A DNA stretch of 64,000 bases from CAVQAH01 sp963784195 (GTDB lineage Bacteria > Acidobacteriota > Vicinamibacteria > Vicinamibacterales > 2-12-FULL-66-21): assembly GCA_963784195.1 (NCBI GenBank), contig CAWARA010000024.1, positions 4,512-68,511 of the forward strand, written 5' to 3'. Both the position numbers and the translations under genes were made by a program. Below, piece by piece: positions 1-10,106 of the stretch; within the stretch, counting starts at the first letter, position 1; every line of letters starts with the position of its first letter. Under the pieces are notes generated by a model. The model ran no database searches. It was not told the DNA's origin and saw only the letters and a list, made by a program, of their open reading frames with translations.

Positions 1-2332
1 CACCGTCATCGTCGCCGGATCGCGCGGGCTGACGTTGTAGAGCAGGTTGCCCATCAGTCCCGTGAGCGCCGATGCGCCGGCCAGGCCGAGCGCGAGGCCA
101 ACGGCCGTCAGCCACGCGCCGCGCTGGAAGACGAGGCGCAGCAGACTTGTTTGGATGCCCCCAACGCCGCGCGGATCCCCATCTCGCGCGTGCGCTGCGC
201 GACCGAATAGGAGATCACCCCGTAGACGCCAAGCCCGGCGAGCACGAGCGCGACGGCGCCAAAGACACTCAGCAGCACCGACTGGAGGCGACGGCCGGCC
301 ATGGCCAGATCGCGAATCTGGTCGACCGTGCGGACGTTGATGATCGCCTGATCCTTGCTGACGGAATGAATCGCCGCGGTGATGGCCTTCTGCAGCGTCA
401 GCGGATCGATGCTGGCGCGAACGCTGAGCACCATGCCGTAGACGGGACTCTGCTCGTGCGAGACGTACACGCCTGCGGACTGATCGTCGGCCGGCCCGCC
501 GATTTTCTCGTCGCCAATCATGCCGACGACCTCCCACGAGATCTCGGAACCGAGCTCGGTCTTGCCCGGGACGATCTCCTGGATCAGGATGTGTTGCCCG
601 ATCGGATCCTCGTCGCGAAAGTAGCGGCGCGCAAATCGCTCGTTGATGACCAGCACCGGCGGCGAGCTTCGCGTGTCACTATCCGAGAGCGCCCGGCCTT
701 TGACGATCCGGATGCCCAGCGTCGAGAAATACGAGGGGCTGACGACTTTGAAGAACCCGCCCTGACGGTTGGCGCGATCGACGGTCGGTCGATTGGCGAT
801 CTGCATGGGCATGCCGAAACACGTGCCCTGCATCGGCGGCGCGCAGCTGTACGCCGTCTCGCGTACGCCGGGCACCGCCTCGACCGCAGCGCGCACCTCC
901 CTGAGATACCTGTTCACCTGATCGGCATCGGGAAACCGATCGGTCGGGATCGGCAGCTGCATCGTCAACAGGTTCGTCGAATCGAAGCCGGCGTCGACAT
1001 TCATCAGCCGGAAGAAGCTGCGCATCATCAGCCCCGATCCGACCAGCAGCACGAACGCCAGTGCGACTTCGGCGACGATGAGCGCGTCGCGAAGACGACG
1101 CCGCGCGAGGCTGCCGCTGGAGGATCGATTGTCGTCCTTCATGGCGGAGGCGAGATCGGGACGTGTGGCCTGAATGGCGGGCACGAGGCCGAACAGGATG
1201 CCCGTGGAAATCGCGACGACCATGGCGAACGCCAGCACCCGCGCGTCCATGCCGATGGCGATCTCACGCGCAAACGAGAAGGGCGGCAGCAGCGTGAGCA
1301 TCGCGCGCATCAAGCCGTAGCCGACGGCGAGTCCGAGCGCGCCACCAGCCCCGACAGCAGGACGTGTTCCGTGAGGAACTGCCGGATCAGCGACCCGCGC
1401 CGGGCGCCCAGCGAGGCGCGACGACGACTTCACGTTCGCGGGACAGGCCGCGCGTGAGCGCGAGATTGGCGAGGTTGGCGCATCCGATCAGGAGGACAAA
1501 CCGGTCGCCGCCATCAACACCAGGAGCGCCCTGCGCATGTCTGGTCCAATCGAGCGTGTCGGCATAGCGCTCCACGACAACGCCCCAGCCGTTGTTCGAC
1601 GCCGGGAACTCCGTGGCGATCCGAGCGCCGAGCCCGCTCATGGCCGATTGCGCCTGGTCAAGGGAGAGCCCGGCTTCAGCCGCCCGAACGACACGAGCCA
1701 GTGAAAGTCGCGCGTCATGTTCGACGGTTCGAACGCCAGGGCCGCCAGATCTGATTGAACGCGCGGTCGAACGCGCTGCCCTTCGGCAGCACGCCGATCA
1801 CCGTGTGCGGCTGGTTATCGAGCAGGATCGGCCGATTCACGATACCGGGATCCGCGCCGAACTGGCTGACCCAGAGCGCGTGGCTGAGGATCACGACACG
1901 GTGATTGCCGAGCTGATCCTCACCGGGCGCGAACGTCCGTCCGAGAGCAGGTTCGATCCTGAAGATGCGAAAGTAGTCTGCCGAGACGCGTGCGCCGCGC
2001 AGCTGCACGGGCTCGCTGACGCCCGTCAGCGTGGCGCCGCCGCCCGTTTGCGCCGCGAGAAAGTCAAACGCCGTGTTGTCGCGCTGCCAATCGAGAAAAT
2101 TGAGCGTCGAGATCGAGTTCCGTTCGCCTTGAGGCGGCTTTTCCATCACGCGCACGATGCGGTCCGAATCCGGATATGGGAGGGGCTTCAGCAACACACC
2201 GTCGACGAAGCTGAATATTGCGGTGTTGGCGCCAATGCCGATCGCGAACGTCAGCATTGCGATGGACGTGTAACCGGGGCTCTTCCGCAGCATCCGCAGC
2301 GCATATCGCAGATCTCTCGTGAACGACGCCAT
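1..2332 (-). pseudogene. ADOP-family FtsX/MacB-like permease, multiply frameshifted, runs off the left edge
   Basis: This gene encodes an orphan ABC-type permease of the acidobacterial ADOP family, an inner-membrane protein with an FtsX/MacB core and a periplasmic domain but no ATPase. The start at 2332 follows a GGAGG ribosome site. The N-terminus (DLRYALRMLRKSPGY, then GIGANTAIFSFVDGVLL) reads in one frame to about 1715, then 1641-1387, then 1433-150, and the tail (SLLRLVFQRGAW) is in yet another frame up to base 1. The second FtsX block with QRTREMGIRAALGASKQ is visible near 150-220. At least four frame changes interrupt it, some of them mutually compensating around 1500-1560. No premature in-frame stops accumulate between shifts, so poor consensus sequence is as likely as a true pseudogene. 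The 3' end is outside the window. Confidence 0.85.
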
Positions 2333-2478
2333 GTTCAGCCTCCCGATGCGCGAGCCCGGATGCGGGCAGACGTGGTTGGTCACGGCAACCGGGCCACGGC
2401 GGGTTAGACGAGATGAGGGAGTTGAAGGTTGGCGCAGCCGACCTCAAGCGGGCCGCTCGCAGGGGACCTTCATAGGAG

Positions 2479-3642
2479 TCAGTCGCGGGTGCTCGCTGAC
2501 GTTGGAATGGCCCGAAGCCGATCGGCGATCGCCATTGCGATCCTGCGAGCGGTGGGCGCGTTGGGGTGCAAATCCCCTGGAATTCGCCACCCATCGTCGA
2601 ACTCCACGAACACGTACGCCAATCCAGGATCGTCAAGAATCCGCCGCCGTAACGTGCGTTCGACGTCATCTTCCCGATTGAACTGGGGGACGACGATGAG
2701 CGGCGTGGCGCCGCGTGCGGTGGCGAGCGCCTCAGTCGCGCGAAGCACTTCGGACGTCACCGCAATGCCGCGCTCGATTGTCGTTTCGCGGCGATACGGC
2801 ACGATGAGCGTCGCCAGTGACATCAGCCGCGCGTGCGGGACCGCCGGAAGCCAGATCAATCCCGGTCCGAGATGCGGACGATTGTCGTCGAGATTCCGGC
2901 CGAGGAGCGCGGTCATGAAGAGCGTGACGAGCGCGACGGGCCGCTGGAAGCGTGGCAGTTCGGATTCGACGCGCAGGTACGACTGATCGGTCGCGTAGCC
3001 GTGCACCGCGAGGTTCGCGCTTTGCACGTCCATCAGCACGCCAACCTGCGTCGGGATCGTCTCGTCCCAGTTCAGCCCTTCTCCGAGCATTACCGACTCG
3101 CCCGCAAAGATAATCGTCGGCCGCGCGGGATCGACGGGCTCGTTGACGCTCCGCACGCGATAGCCGGCAGCGTCGAAGGCGAAGGAGATCGTTCGTCCGC
3201 CGACGGTCTTGTGCCCCTCGCGGCTCGGGACGAACGTCCAGCCGAGTCGCGGATCGGGACGCCGCAACGGCTCGGTGGACGCGAGCAGCCACTCCGTCGA
3301 CGGATGCAGCCAAGTCAGAGCGAGTTGGCCTGCGCCAATCGCGAGAATGGCGGCAATCGCGGCGGCTATCACGGCAGACGGGCGTTGCGCCGCGAGTCGA
3401 CCGATGCGAGGGCGCGCAACGAGCAGCAGAAACAGGCCCAGCAGCGCGAGCGCGACTCGCGACGACGATTGGAGGAACACGTACCAGCGGCGCATCAGAT
3501 AGAACGATGGCAGCAGGTGATGGTCGAACCAGCTTTGCGTGAGGACGATCGCGAGCACGATGAGTCCGATGCCGGTCAGTGCGACGAGCACTTCCGCAAT
3601 CGCGCGTCGCGGCGACAAGCTCGACGGTGCCCGGTCAGTCAC
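2479..3642 (-). CDS. Membrane-anchored SGNH/GDSL-like hydrolase
   Basis: The 387-residue protein has three predicted N-terminal membrane segments (about residues 14-35, 62-77 and 90-110) followed by a soluble domain of the SGNH/GDSL type. A block around FAGESVMLGEG (Ser183) looks like the nucleophile block I, and DLHPN near the C-terminus (Asp357, His359) matches the DxxH-type block V. Proteins of this shape in other bacteria act as extracytoplasmic esterases or acyltransferases on polysaccharide or lipid; the substrate here is unknown. It is divergent from the ferritin-like/carbamoyltransferase module, whose first gene starts only 52 bases away, so the two may share a regulatory region. The start is the ATG at 3642. 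The assignment rests on motif reading only. Confidence 0.7.
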   Translation of the reverse strand: MTDRAPSSLSPRRAIAEVLVALTGIGLIVLAIVLTQSWFDHHLLPSFYLMRRWYVFLQSSSRVALALLGLFLLLVARPRIGRLAAQRPSAVIAAAIAAILAIGAGQLALTWLHPSTEWLLASTEPLRRPDPRLGWTFVPSREGHKTVGGRTISFAFDAAGYRVRSVNEPVDPARPTIIFAGESVMLGEGLNWDETIPTQVGVLMDVQSANLAVHGYATDQSYLRVESELPRFQRPVALVTLFMTALLGRNLDDNRPHLGPGLIWLPAVPHARLMSLATLIVPYRRETTIERGIAVTSEVLRATEALATARGATPLIVVPQFNREDDVERTLRRRILDDPGLAYVFVEFDDGWRIPGDLHPNAPTARRIAMAIADRLRAIPTSASTRD

Positions 3643-3694
3643 AGAAAACCAGTACGGTCATTTGCGAAGACTATGTTAGATGTAGAAGCTACCG

Positions 3695-4447
3695 ATGTCT
3701 GCTGGCACCCGATCGGCGCCGTTGGATCGGCTGCTTCGGCCTCTGCACAAGTGGGTGTGGAGCGATCACGATCGGCGTGTCCGGAAGCTGTTGATCTTCG
3801 GAGACGTGGAAACCGACGGCGGCCGCGACATCCTGCGCGCGTCCGAAGTCACTCCCGATCCATTGCTGCGCCGGCTCTACCTCGAGCACGCGATCGACGA
3901 ACTGCATCACGGCGTGTTGTTCCGCGAGCGTGGTGAGGCACTGCTCCGGCAGCGGGGCCTGCGCGAGGGCGGATTCTTTTCCGGAAATCCGTTACCTGGC
4001 GGACACGGACTCGATGACCTCGTCGTCGAAGACCAGGGCGATCCGAGACTGCTCGCGTTTCTCCACATCGCGGAAAAAACTGCGGCCGGACGCTTTGCGA
4101 TCTATAAGGATTGCGTCGACGATGACCCGGCGACGCGCGCGATCTTCGAGGAAGTCCTGCGCGATGAAGTCTTTCACATGAACTACAGCTACCAGCAGCT
4201 CGGACGCCTCACACCGGAGCTTCAGCGACGTCATGTCTGGCGTGCGCGCGGCACGAGGCTCTGGAATCGCTATCTGCGGGTCGCGGCCGCGATCGCCGGA
4301 CTCATCGGCAATACCTTGCTCACGGGCATCTACTTCATTCTGTTGCCGCCGTTCGCGTGGGCCGCCCGCCGTGCGGAGCGGCGCGAGACGCCGGGCTGGC
4401 GCGCGATTGCGCCCGACCGCCCGGCGTCGCCGACCAGCCAGTACTGA
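3695..4447 (+). CDS. Ferritin-like di-iron protein with C-terminal membrane segment
   Basis: The 250-residue protein carries the residue pattern of a ferritin-like four-helix di-iron domain: Glu39, Glu69-x-x-His72 (ELHH), Glu127, and Glu158-x-x-His161 (DEVFH). This is the arrangement of carboxylate-bridged di-iron oxidases. A hydrophobic stretch at about residues 196-220 suggests membrane attachment. It lies one base upstream of the carbamoyltransferase gene (stop 4445-4447, next ATG 4449), so the two are almost certainly co-transcribed. The context suggests an oxidation or hydroxylation step on the metabolite processed by the downstream enzymes, but no substrate can be read from the sequence. 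It could instead be a rubrerythrin-like redox protein. Confidence 0.75.
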   Translation: MSAGTRSAPLDRLLRPLHKWVWSDHDRRVRKLLIFGDVETDGGRDILRASEVTPDPLLRRLYLEHAIDELHHGVLFRERGEALLRQRGLREGGFFSGNPLPGGHGLDDLVVEDQGDPRLLAFLHIAEKTAAGRFAIYKDCVDDDPATRAIFEEVLRDEVFHMNYSYQQLGRLTPELQRRHVWRARGTRLWNRYLRVAAAIAGLIGNTLLTGIYFILLPPFAWAARRAERRETPGWRAIAPDRPASPTSQY

Positions 4448-4448
4448 T

Positions 4449-6245
4449 ATGAAGATTCTCGGCATCTCCGCGCACTACCACGATTCGGCAGCCGCGCTTG
4501 TCGTGGACGGTGTTCCGGTGGCTGCGGTCCAGGAAGAACGCCTGTCACGACGGAAGAACGATGCGGGATTCCCACTGAACGCGATCGAGTGGTGCCTGGA
4601 CCACGTGAAGCTCGACCCCGGCGATCTCGATGCCGTCGTGTTCTACGAGCGCAGCATGCTCAAGTTCGCCCGGATTCTCACGTGCACGCTGCGTGCATTC
4701 CCGCGATCGTGGCGATCGTTTCCGCACGCCATGAAAAACACGCTCAGCGAAAAGGTCTGGGTGCGCGGCGTCATCGCGTCGCACCTCGGTGTCGATCGCA
4801 GGAAGATTCTTTTCACCGGGCACCACGAGGCCCACGCAGCCGCCGCGTTCCTGACATCGCCGTCACGACGCGCAGCCATCCTCACCGCCGACGGCGTTGG
4901 TGAATGGGCGACGCTCACGGCCGGCGTTGGAGCCCGGGGCGAGAACCTCGGAGCCCCGGGTCTTCAGACCGGGGGAACCAGCCTCTCCCTCCTCCGCGAG
5001 ATCCGATTCCCTCACTCGCTCGGCATGCTCTACTCGACGTTCACGGCGTACCTCGGCTTCGCGGTCAACGAAGACGAGTACAAAGTGATGGGGCTCGCCG
5101 CCTACGGCCGTCCCACCATGCTCGATCAGGTTCGCAAGGTGATCCGCCGCACGCCGGACGGCGCGTTCACGATCGTGCCGGAGTACTTCGAGTACCAGAC
5201 GACGGCGACGCGATCGTACTCGTCGAAGTTCGTGGATCTCTTCGGGCCGCCGCGTCCGTCCTACGAGCCGATCGACGTCGAGACCGCCGCAGGCCGGCGA
5301 TTCGCCGACATCGCGGCGAGCGTGCAGCGCGTGCTCGAGGATACGCTCGTGGAGATCGCGCGCGCGCTGCAGCAGGAAACGAAGCTGCCGGATCTCTGCT
5401 TCGGCGGAGGGGTTGCGTTGAATGGCGTGGCCAATGCGCGCATCCTCGCGGAATCCGGATTCGAGCGCGTGTTCGTGCCGCCCGCGCCCGGTGACGCTGG
5501 TTGTGCGCTCGGCGCAGCGCTCTACGCCGATCGCCTGTACTTCAAGAACCCCGATCGGGACGTGCCCGATCATCCGTTCTGGGGCCCGGCGGTCGATGCC
5601 GCTCATCTCGCCCGGGCGGCGCGGGAAGACGATCAGCACGTGGACGAGCTCGACGACGCCGCGCTCATCGAACGGGTCGCCGCCGATCTCGCCGCCAACC
5701 GCATCGTCGGCTGGATGGACGGCGCCAGCGAGTACGGGCCGCGCGCGCTCGGCCATCGCAGTCTGCTCGCCGCGCCGCACGCGATCGGAATGCGCGATCG
5801 GCTCAATCGCGACATCAAGCATCGCGAGGACTTCCGGCCGTTCGCGCCGGTTGTCACTGCCGAAGCGGCGGATCGGTATTTCGAATTGCCCGCCGGCGGC
5901 GCGCGGCTCGCGCGCTTCATGTCGGGCGTGTTTCCCGTGCGGCCCGAATGGCGCGCCGAGCTCGCGGCCGTGACGCATGTGGACGGATCCGCGCGGGTGC
6001 AGGTGCTCGAGCGCAGCATGGCGCCGCGGCTGCACGCACTGCTCGAGGCTTACGGACGCCGCCGCGGGATTCCCGTGCTCCTCAACACTTCTTTCAATGT
6101 GGCGGGCGAGCCCATCGTCAACACGGCACTCGAGGGCTACTCGACGTTCCGCCGATGCGGCATCGACGCGCTCGTGGCCGGGTCGGCCGTCGTGACCAAG
6201 CGCGCCACCGCGTCCGCGAAACGGGCAAAGGAGTACGTCGCATGA
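4449..6245 (+). CDS. Carbamoyltransferase (NodU/CmcH/TobZ family)
   Basis: The protein is a 598-residue O-carbamoyltransferase that moves a carbamoyl group from carbamoyl phosphate, via a carbamoyl-adenylate, to a hydroxyl of a sugar or other acceptor. Visible family signatures are GISAHYHDSAAALV at the N-terminus, HHEAHAAAAF, DEYKVMGLAAYG, FGGGVALNGVANARI, ASEYGPRALGHRSLLA, REDFRPFAPVV and NTSFNVAGEPIVN near the C-terminus. These cover both the Kae1-like and the C-terminal domains at usual family length. The reading frame is open from 4233, but the ATG at 4449 is chosen because MKILGISAHYHDSAAA is the canonical start. Its stop overlaps the next ATG (ATGA at 6242-6245). The acceptor is unknown. 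Confidence 0.95.
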   Translation: MKILGISAHYHDSAAALVVDGVPVAAVQEERLSRRKNDAGFPLNAIEWCLDHVKLDPGDLDAVVFYERSMLKFARILTCTLRAFPRSWRSFPHAMKNTLSEKVWVRGVIASHLGVDRRKILFTGHHEAHAAAAFLTSPSRRAAILTADGVGEWATLTAGVGARGENLGAPGLQTGGTSLSLLREIRFPHSLGMLYSTFTAYLGFAVNEDEYKVMGLAAYGRPTMLDQVRKVIRRTPDGAFTIVPEYFEYQTTATRSYSSKFVDLFGPPRPSYEPIDVETAAGRRFADIAASVQRVLEDTLVEIARALQQETKLPDLCFGGGVALNGVANARILAESGFERVFVPPAPGDAGCALGAALYADRLYFKNPDRDVPDHPFWGPAVDAAHLARAAREDDQHVDELDDAALIERVAADLAANRIVGWMDGASEYGPRALGHRSLLAAPHAIGMRDRLNRDIKHREDFRPFAPVVTAEAADRYFELPAGGARLARFMSGVFPVRPEWRAELAAVTHVDGSARVQVLERSMAPRLHALLEAYGRRRGIPVLLNTSFNVAGEPIVNTALEGYSTFRRCGIDALVAGSAVVTKRATASAKRAKEYVA

Positions 6246-6454
6246 TCAAGAAACGTGGCAACATCCGTCGACGCATGACGATCCTTGCGAGTACGCCCGG
6301 ATCGATCGCCGATCTCGCTCGCGGATTGTGGCGTCGCGACTCCGGCGCCCGCTGGCTCGCGCCGCTCGCGATCTTCCTCTGCGTCTTCGGTCTGATCCTC
6401 ATCCTCGCCGGGACGGTCGAGGCGCTCGCGCCGTTCATCTACGCGATCTTCTGA
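6242..6454 (+). CDS. DUF5989 family small membrane protein
   Basis: This 70-residue protein has one hydrophobic segment (about residues 42-66) and ends in LAPFIYAIF. That ending, with the preceding WLAPLAIFLCVFGLILILAG, is the hallmark of DUF5989 proteins, which are typically encoded next to NodU-type carbamoyltransferases. The ATG overlaps the carbamoyltransferase stop by four bases, which implies translational coupling. The role is unknown; a membrane tether or partner for the carbamoyltransferase is an inference from the conserved pairing. It is too small for most gene callers but strongly supported by overlap and family signature. Confidence 0.85.
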   Translation: MIKKRGNIRRRMTILASTPGSIADLARGLWRRDSGARWLAPLAIFLCVFGLILILAGTVEALAPFIYAIF

Positions 6455-6457
6455 CCG

Positions 6458-7411
6458 ATGGACGCTCGGGAGCTCGTCGCCTGCCCGGCATGCGGCGGCA
6501 CGCTCTCAGCCGAGTGGTCGTGCACTGGATGCGCGACGCGCTTCGACGTCGCTGACGGTGTCCCCAATCTGCGATTGCCTTCGGATGGCGTGACCGAGAC
6601 GGTGCGCCGCTTCTACGAGAGCGCGCCGTTCCCGGGCTATCCGCCGCGTGAGAGTCTGCAGAGCCTCCGCGCGCGCGCAGAGCGCAATGCCTTCGTCCGG
6701 CTCCTCGACCGCGCAATTCCCGGAGACGCGCGCATTGCGGACGTCGGATGCGGCACCGGCCAGATGTGTCTGTACCTCGCGAGCGCCGACCGCATGGTGG
6801 TGGGCGCCGATCTCACGCGCGCATCGCTCGCGCTCGGCGCCGCCGCAGCCGCCCGATTCGGTCTCGAGCGCGTGCAGTTTGTCGAGACCGATCTCCGTCA
6901 GTCCGGCCTCCAGCGCGGCGCCTTCGACCTCGTTTACTCGTCGGGCGTCGTCCACCACACGCGCGACCCGCGCGCGTCGTTCGGCAAACTGGTCGAGCTG
7001 GCACGTCCGGGCGGTGTCATCGTGCTCGGTGTCTACAACGCGATCGCGCGCATTCCCACGCGGCTGAGGCGTGCGGTGGCGCGGGTGTCAGGCTATCGCG
7101 TCGTGCCCTTCGATCCGATCCTTCGGGATCGCTCGCACGATCCCGAGCGCCGCGAGGCGTGGCTGCGAGATCAGTACCGGCATCCCGAGGAGCATCGTCA
7201 CACCATCGCCGAAGTGCAGCGCTGGTTCGCGGAGCAGGGCGTCGAGTATCTGCGCACGTATCCGAGCGCGGTCTTCGACGACACCCCCGAGGATTTGTTC
7301 ACGCGCGCCGCAGACAATTGGGGGCTCGAAAGCTGGCTCACACAGATCGCGTGGATGCGCACGCTCGGGCGCGAGGGCGGATTGTTCTTTACGATCGGGC
7401 GGAAGGAGTAG
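6458..7411 (+). CDS. Class I SAM-dependent methyltransferase with N-terminal zinc ribbon
   Basis: The 317-residue protein starts with a small zinc-ribbon-like module (Cys9-x2-Cys12, Cys22-x2-Cys25) of the Trm112-like kind. A Rossmann methyltransferase domain follows: motif I IADVGCGTGQ near residue 95, an acidic residue in motif II (GADLTRA), and a post-I region with DLVYSSGVVHHTRDP typical of UbiE/Methyltransf_11-type enzymes. The gene begins three bases after the DUF5989 stop, so it is the fourth member of the 3695-7411 operon. The methyl acceptor is probably the carbamoylated product or its precursor (inference). Its last 105 bases occur again at 10739-10845. Confidence 0.9.
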   Translation: MDARELVACPACGGTLSAEWSCTGCATRFDVADGVPNLRLPSDGVTETVRRFYESAPFPGYPPRESLQSLRARAERNAFVRLLDRAIPGDARIADVGCGTGQMCLYLASADRMVVGADLTRASLALGAAAAARFGLERVQFVETDLRQSGLQRGAFDLVYSSGVVHHTRDPRASFGKLVELARPGGVIVLGVYNAIARIPTRLRRAVARVSGYRVVPFDPILRDRSHDPERREAWLRDQYRHPEEHRHTIAEVQRWFAEQGVEYLRTYPSAVFDDTPEDLFTRAADNWGLESWLTQIAWMRTLGREGGLFFTIGRKE

Positions 7412-7413
7412 AC

Positions 7414-7570
7414 ACGGTCGCGGGCTTCTTCTTCGGACTTTCGCTCGGGAGCTGGCTCGGCGGGAAACTGGCCGACCGGGTTCGACGACCGCTGGGATCC
7501 GGACAATGCGTACCTCCGGTATCTCCGTGCCTAACAAGAGTGACGCCAGGGTCAAGAGTTTGCCGATCGC
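7414..7570 (+). pseudogene. Internally deleted remnant of the MFS/spermidine synthase-like gene
   Basis: Bases 7414-7495 are nearly identical to 12827-12907 (coding GFFFGLSLGSWLGGKLADR), and 7496-7560 match 15197-15262 (coding DPDNAYLRYLRAS) at the 3' end of the same gene. The roughly 2.3 kb between those two parts is missing here. The junction is at GGGATCC around 7493-7499, where one or two bases of microhomology are shared. The remnant follows the methyltransferase stop directly and keeps the same orientation, but it has no start and its frame is broken. It is a dead second copy and not a functional gene. Confidence 0.85.
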
Positions 7571-7625
7571 TTAGCGGCCCCGACTAACTACAGGCGCGCT
7601 CAAGCTGACAATCGGAAAGATCGGA

Positions 7626-10106
7626 CTACGCCTCCGCCCGCAGGGCGACGACGGGATCGACACGCGAGGCGCGAAGGGCGGGAAGATAGGTGGCCACCAG
7701 CGTCATTCCAGCGATTACGGTGGACACCGCGGCATATGTGATTGGATCCATTGGGCCCACGCCGAACAGGAACGTCGACATCACGCGCGTGAGCATGAGC
7801 GCGATGCCGATACCGATCGCAATGCCGATGGTGGTCAACCACAGCCCATGCCGGAGAAACATTTTCCGCACATCCCCGATCTGGGCGCCGAGTGCCATCC
7901 GGACGCCGATCTCGCGCGTTCGCTGCGCCGCCGCGTAGGCAACCACGCCGTAGATGCCGACCATACCAATGAGCAGCGCGACGCTCGCGGCGATGCCCAG
8001 CATCACCAGAGCGAAAGACGTCTGCGTCATCGAGCTCACTTTGATTTCCTCGAGTGTCTGCACGGTCGCGAGCGGCAGATTCGGATTGACTGACCAGACC
8101 GCCTGCTCGAGCTCGCGAACGAAGCCTGGTGCGCCGACGCGCGTTGACCGTACCGCGTACACCATCGTGCGCCACCGATAGCTCTCATTCAGCAACGGCC
8201 AGTAGACGATCGCCGTCGGCGGCTGCGTCAGTCCATCGTCGCGCTCGTTACCGGACACGCCGATGATTTCGCGCCACGGAAATTGCGACGAACTGCCGCG
8301 GATGCGCTTGCCGATCGCCTTCGCTGGCTCTCCCCAGTACTCGCGCGCCAGTGGCTCGGAAATGATGACGACGGGCCGCTGCTCGTGGATGTCGTTCCAT
8401 GTGATCGAGCGCCCTGCGGCCAGCCGGTTGCCCATCGTCTCGAAATACCGGGGCCCGATGCTCTTGAACCGCCGGAGCTTGACCATCGTCCCTTCCGGGT
8501 CGGGGAATTCCTCAATCGCGGCGTAGTTGCCGTTGTCTTCTCCGTCCATCGTGATGGAAGACGAGAGACCAACCGAGGTGACGCCGGGCACGCGCGCCAG
8601 TTGTTCGGCAACGCCCTCGAACGTGCGCACCGCCTGCTGTGGATCGCTGATCAAGCTTGCCGGTATCGCGAGAACGAACGTCTGCACCTCCTCGGGGCGC
8701 GTGAACCCCGGGTCGACCTGACGCATCGCGACAAACGTTCGAATCATCAAACCCGACACGATCAACAGCGTGAGCGCCAATGCGATTTGTCCCACGACCA
8801 GCGCATCGCGCGTGCGGTGGCGGCCGGGAGCGTCGCTGGCCGATCGACCTCCCTCCTTGAGCGCAGCGATGCTCGGCTTCCCGAATCGGATGACGGCAAG
8901 GGCGCCGCAGAGCACACCGCTCAGCACTGAGACTGACGCTGTGAACAGCAACACCATCCAATCGATGCCGATGTCGTCGACACGTGGCAGCTCCGCAGGC
9001 GCAATCGTACGCAGCAACCCAATGGCCGCCTGTGCGAGCCACACACCCAGCAGGCCGCCCGCGAGCGCCAGCACCACGCTCTCCGACAGCAGCGCGCGGG
9101 CGATCCGGCCGCGGCTGGCGCCGAGTGCGGCACGCACGGCGAGCTCCTGATGGCGCCCTTCCGCGCGCACCAGGAACAGGTTCGCGACGTTGCCGCAGGC
9201 GATCAGCAGCACGACGCCGACGGCTGCCAGCAGAATCCACAGAATCTGTCCGACGTTGCGGATCACATCGGCCGCGAGCGGGCGCACGTTCGGCCGCAGC
9301 TCCAATCGCGCGAACACGGGCGGCAAGAGCGAGATCATGCGCGCGACATCGGCGTTCGCCTGGGCGAGCGTGACGCCCGGTTTCATCCGCGCGAGCGCCT
9401 GAAACCCGAAGCTGATGCTGCGCGGCGCGTTCACATCAAGCGGCATCGGCAGCACGATCGCAGGGCGCGTTCGAAGGAACTTGAACGACGCCGGCAGCAC
9501 GCCGATGACTTCAGCCGGCCTGCCGTCGATGACCAGTTGCTGGCCGACGACGTTGTCCGCGCCTCCGAAACGGCGCTGCCAGTAGCCATGGGTCAGCATT
9601 ACTCGCCGCGGCGCGCCGGGCGTATCATCTTCGGCGCCGAAGGTGCGACCGAGAATGGGTTGCACGCGCAACAGAGGCAATATCGACGCGCTGACGAGCA
9701 GTCCCTGCACCCGTTCCGGATCGCCGCCTCCAGTGATCGACAGCTCAGTCGGATCCCAGGCGCCGATCCCCTCGAATACCTGGTGGTTCTCGCGATAGGT
9801 CAGATACGTGCCAGGGCCGTGATTCGTGCCGGCCCCGTGCGGCGCGATTTGTTGCAGGCTCACCAGCCGCTCGGGCTCGTGAAAAGGCAGAGGCTTCAAC
9901 AACACACCGTAGACGACGCTGAAGATCGCGGTGGTGGCGCCAATGCCGAGCGCCAGCGTCAGGACCGCGGCTGCGGCAAAGGCGGGCTGCTTCGAGAAGA
10001 CGCGCGCCGCGTAGCGCACGTCCTGCCCGAGATCGCGACACACCGATCGCATGGACAGGCCCGGCGCGATCGCGGGCGGTAGCTGCGACTGTTTCAGCGG
10101 TTCCAT
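7626..10106 (-). CDS. ADOP-family FtsX/MacB-like permease
   Basis: This is an intact orphan permease with the full ADOP architecture: an N-terminal membrane segment (LTLALGIGATTAIFSVVYGV), a MacB-like periplasmic domain, a first FtsX block (ACGNVANLFLVRAEGRHQEL), a linker, a second periplasmic segment (PVVIISEPLAREYW), and a C-terminal FtsX block with QRTREIGVRMALGAQ. No ATP-binding domain is present or encoded next to it. The ATG at 10106 is preferred over the upstream GTG at 10166; an ATG at 10052 just before the conserved DLGQDVRYAARVF motif is also possible. ADOP proteins are presumed to be export or envelope-stress permeases; the substrate is unknown. The gene sits between the two truncated repeat copies, at 7414-7570 and 10739-10845. 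Confidence 0.92.
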   Translation of the reverse strand: MEPLKQSQLPPAIAPGLSMRSVCRDLGQDVRYAARVFSKQPAFAAAAVLTLALGIGATTAIFSVVYGVLLKPLPFHEPERLVSLQQIAPHGAGTNHGPGTYLTYRENHQVFEGIGAWDPTELSITGGGDPERVQGLLVSASILPLLRVQPILGRTFGAEDDTPGAPRRVMLTHGYWQRRFGGADNVVGQQLVIDGRPAEVIGVLPASFKFLRTRPAIVLPMPLDVNAPRSISFGFQALARMKPGVTLAQANADVARMISLLPPVFARLELRPNVRPLAADVIRNVGQILWILLAAVGVVLLIACGNVANLFLVRAEGRHQELAVRAALGASRGRIARALLSESVVLALAGGLLGVWLAQAAIGLLRTIAPAELPRVDDIGIDWMVLLFTASVSVLSGVLCGALAVIRFGKPSIAALKEGGRSASDAPGRHRTRDALVVGQIALALTLLIVSGLMIRTFVAMRQVDPGFTRPEEVQTFVLAIPASLISDPQQAVRTFEGVAEQLARVPGVTSVGLSSSITMDGEDNGNYAAIEEFPDPEGTMVKLRRFKSIGPRYFETMGNRLAAGRSITWNDIHEQRPVVIISEPLAREYWGEPAKAIGKRIRGSSSQFPWREIIGVSGNERDDGLTQPPTAIVYWPLLNESYRWRTMVYAVRSTRVGAPGFVRELEQAVWSVNPNLPLATVQTLEEIKVSSMTQTSFALVMLGIAASVALLIGMVGIYGVVAYAAAQRTREIGVRMALGAQIGDVRKMFLRHGLWLTTIGIAIGIGIALMLTRVMSTFLFGVGPMDPITYAAVSTVIAGMTLVATYLPALRASRVDPVVALRAEA

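Noticed and set aside
4233..4448. Upstream extension of the carbamoyltransferase frame
   Set aside because: It overlaps the ferritin-like gene in another frame, and the family begins at MKILGISAHYHDS.
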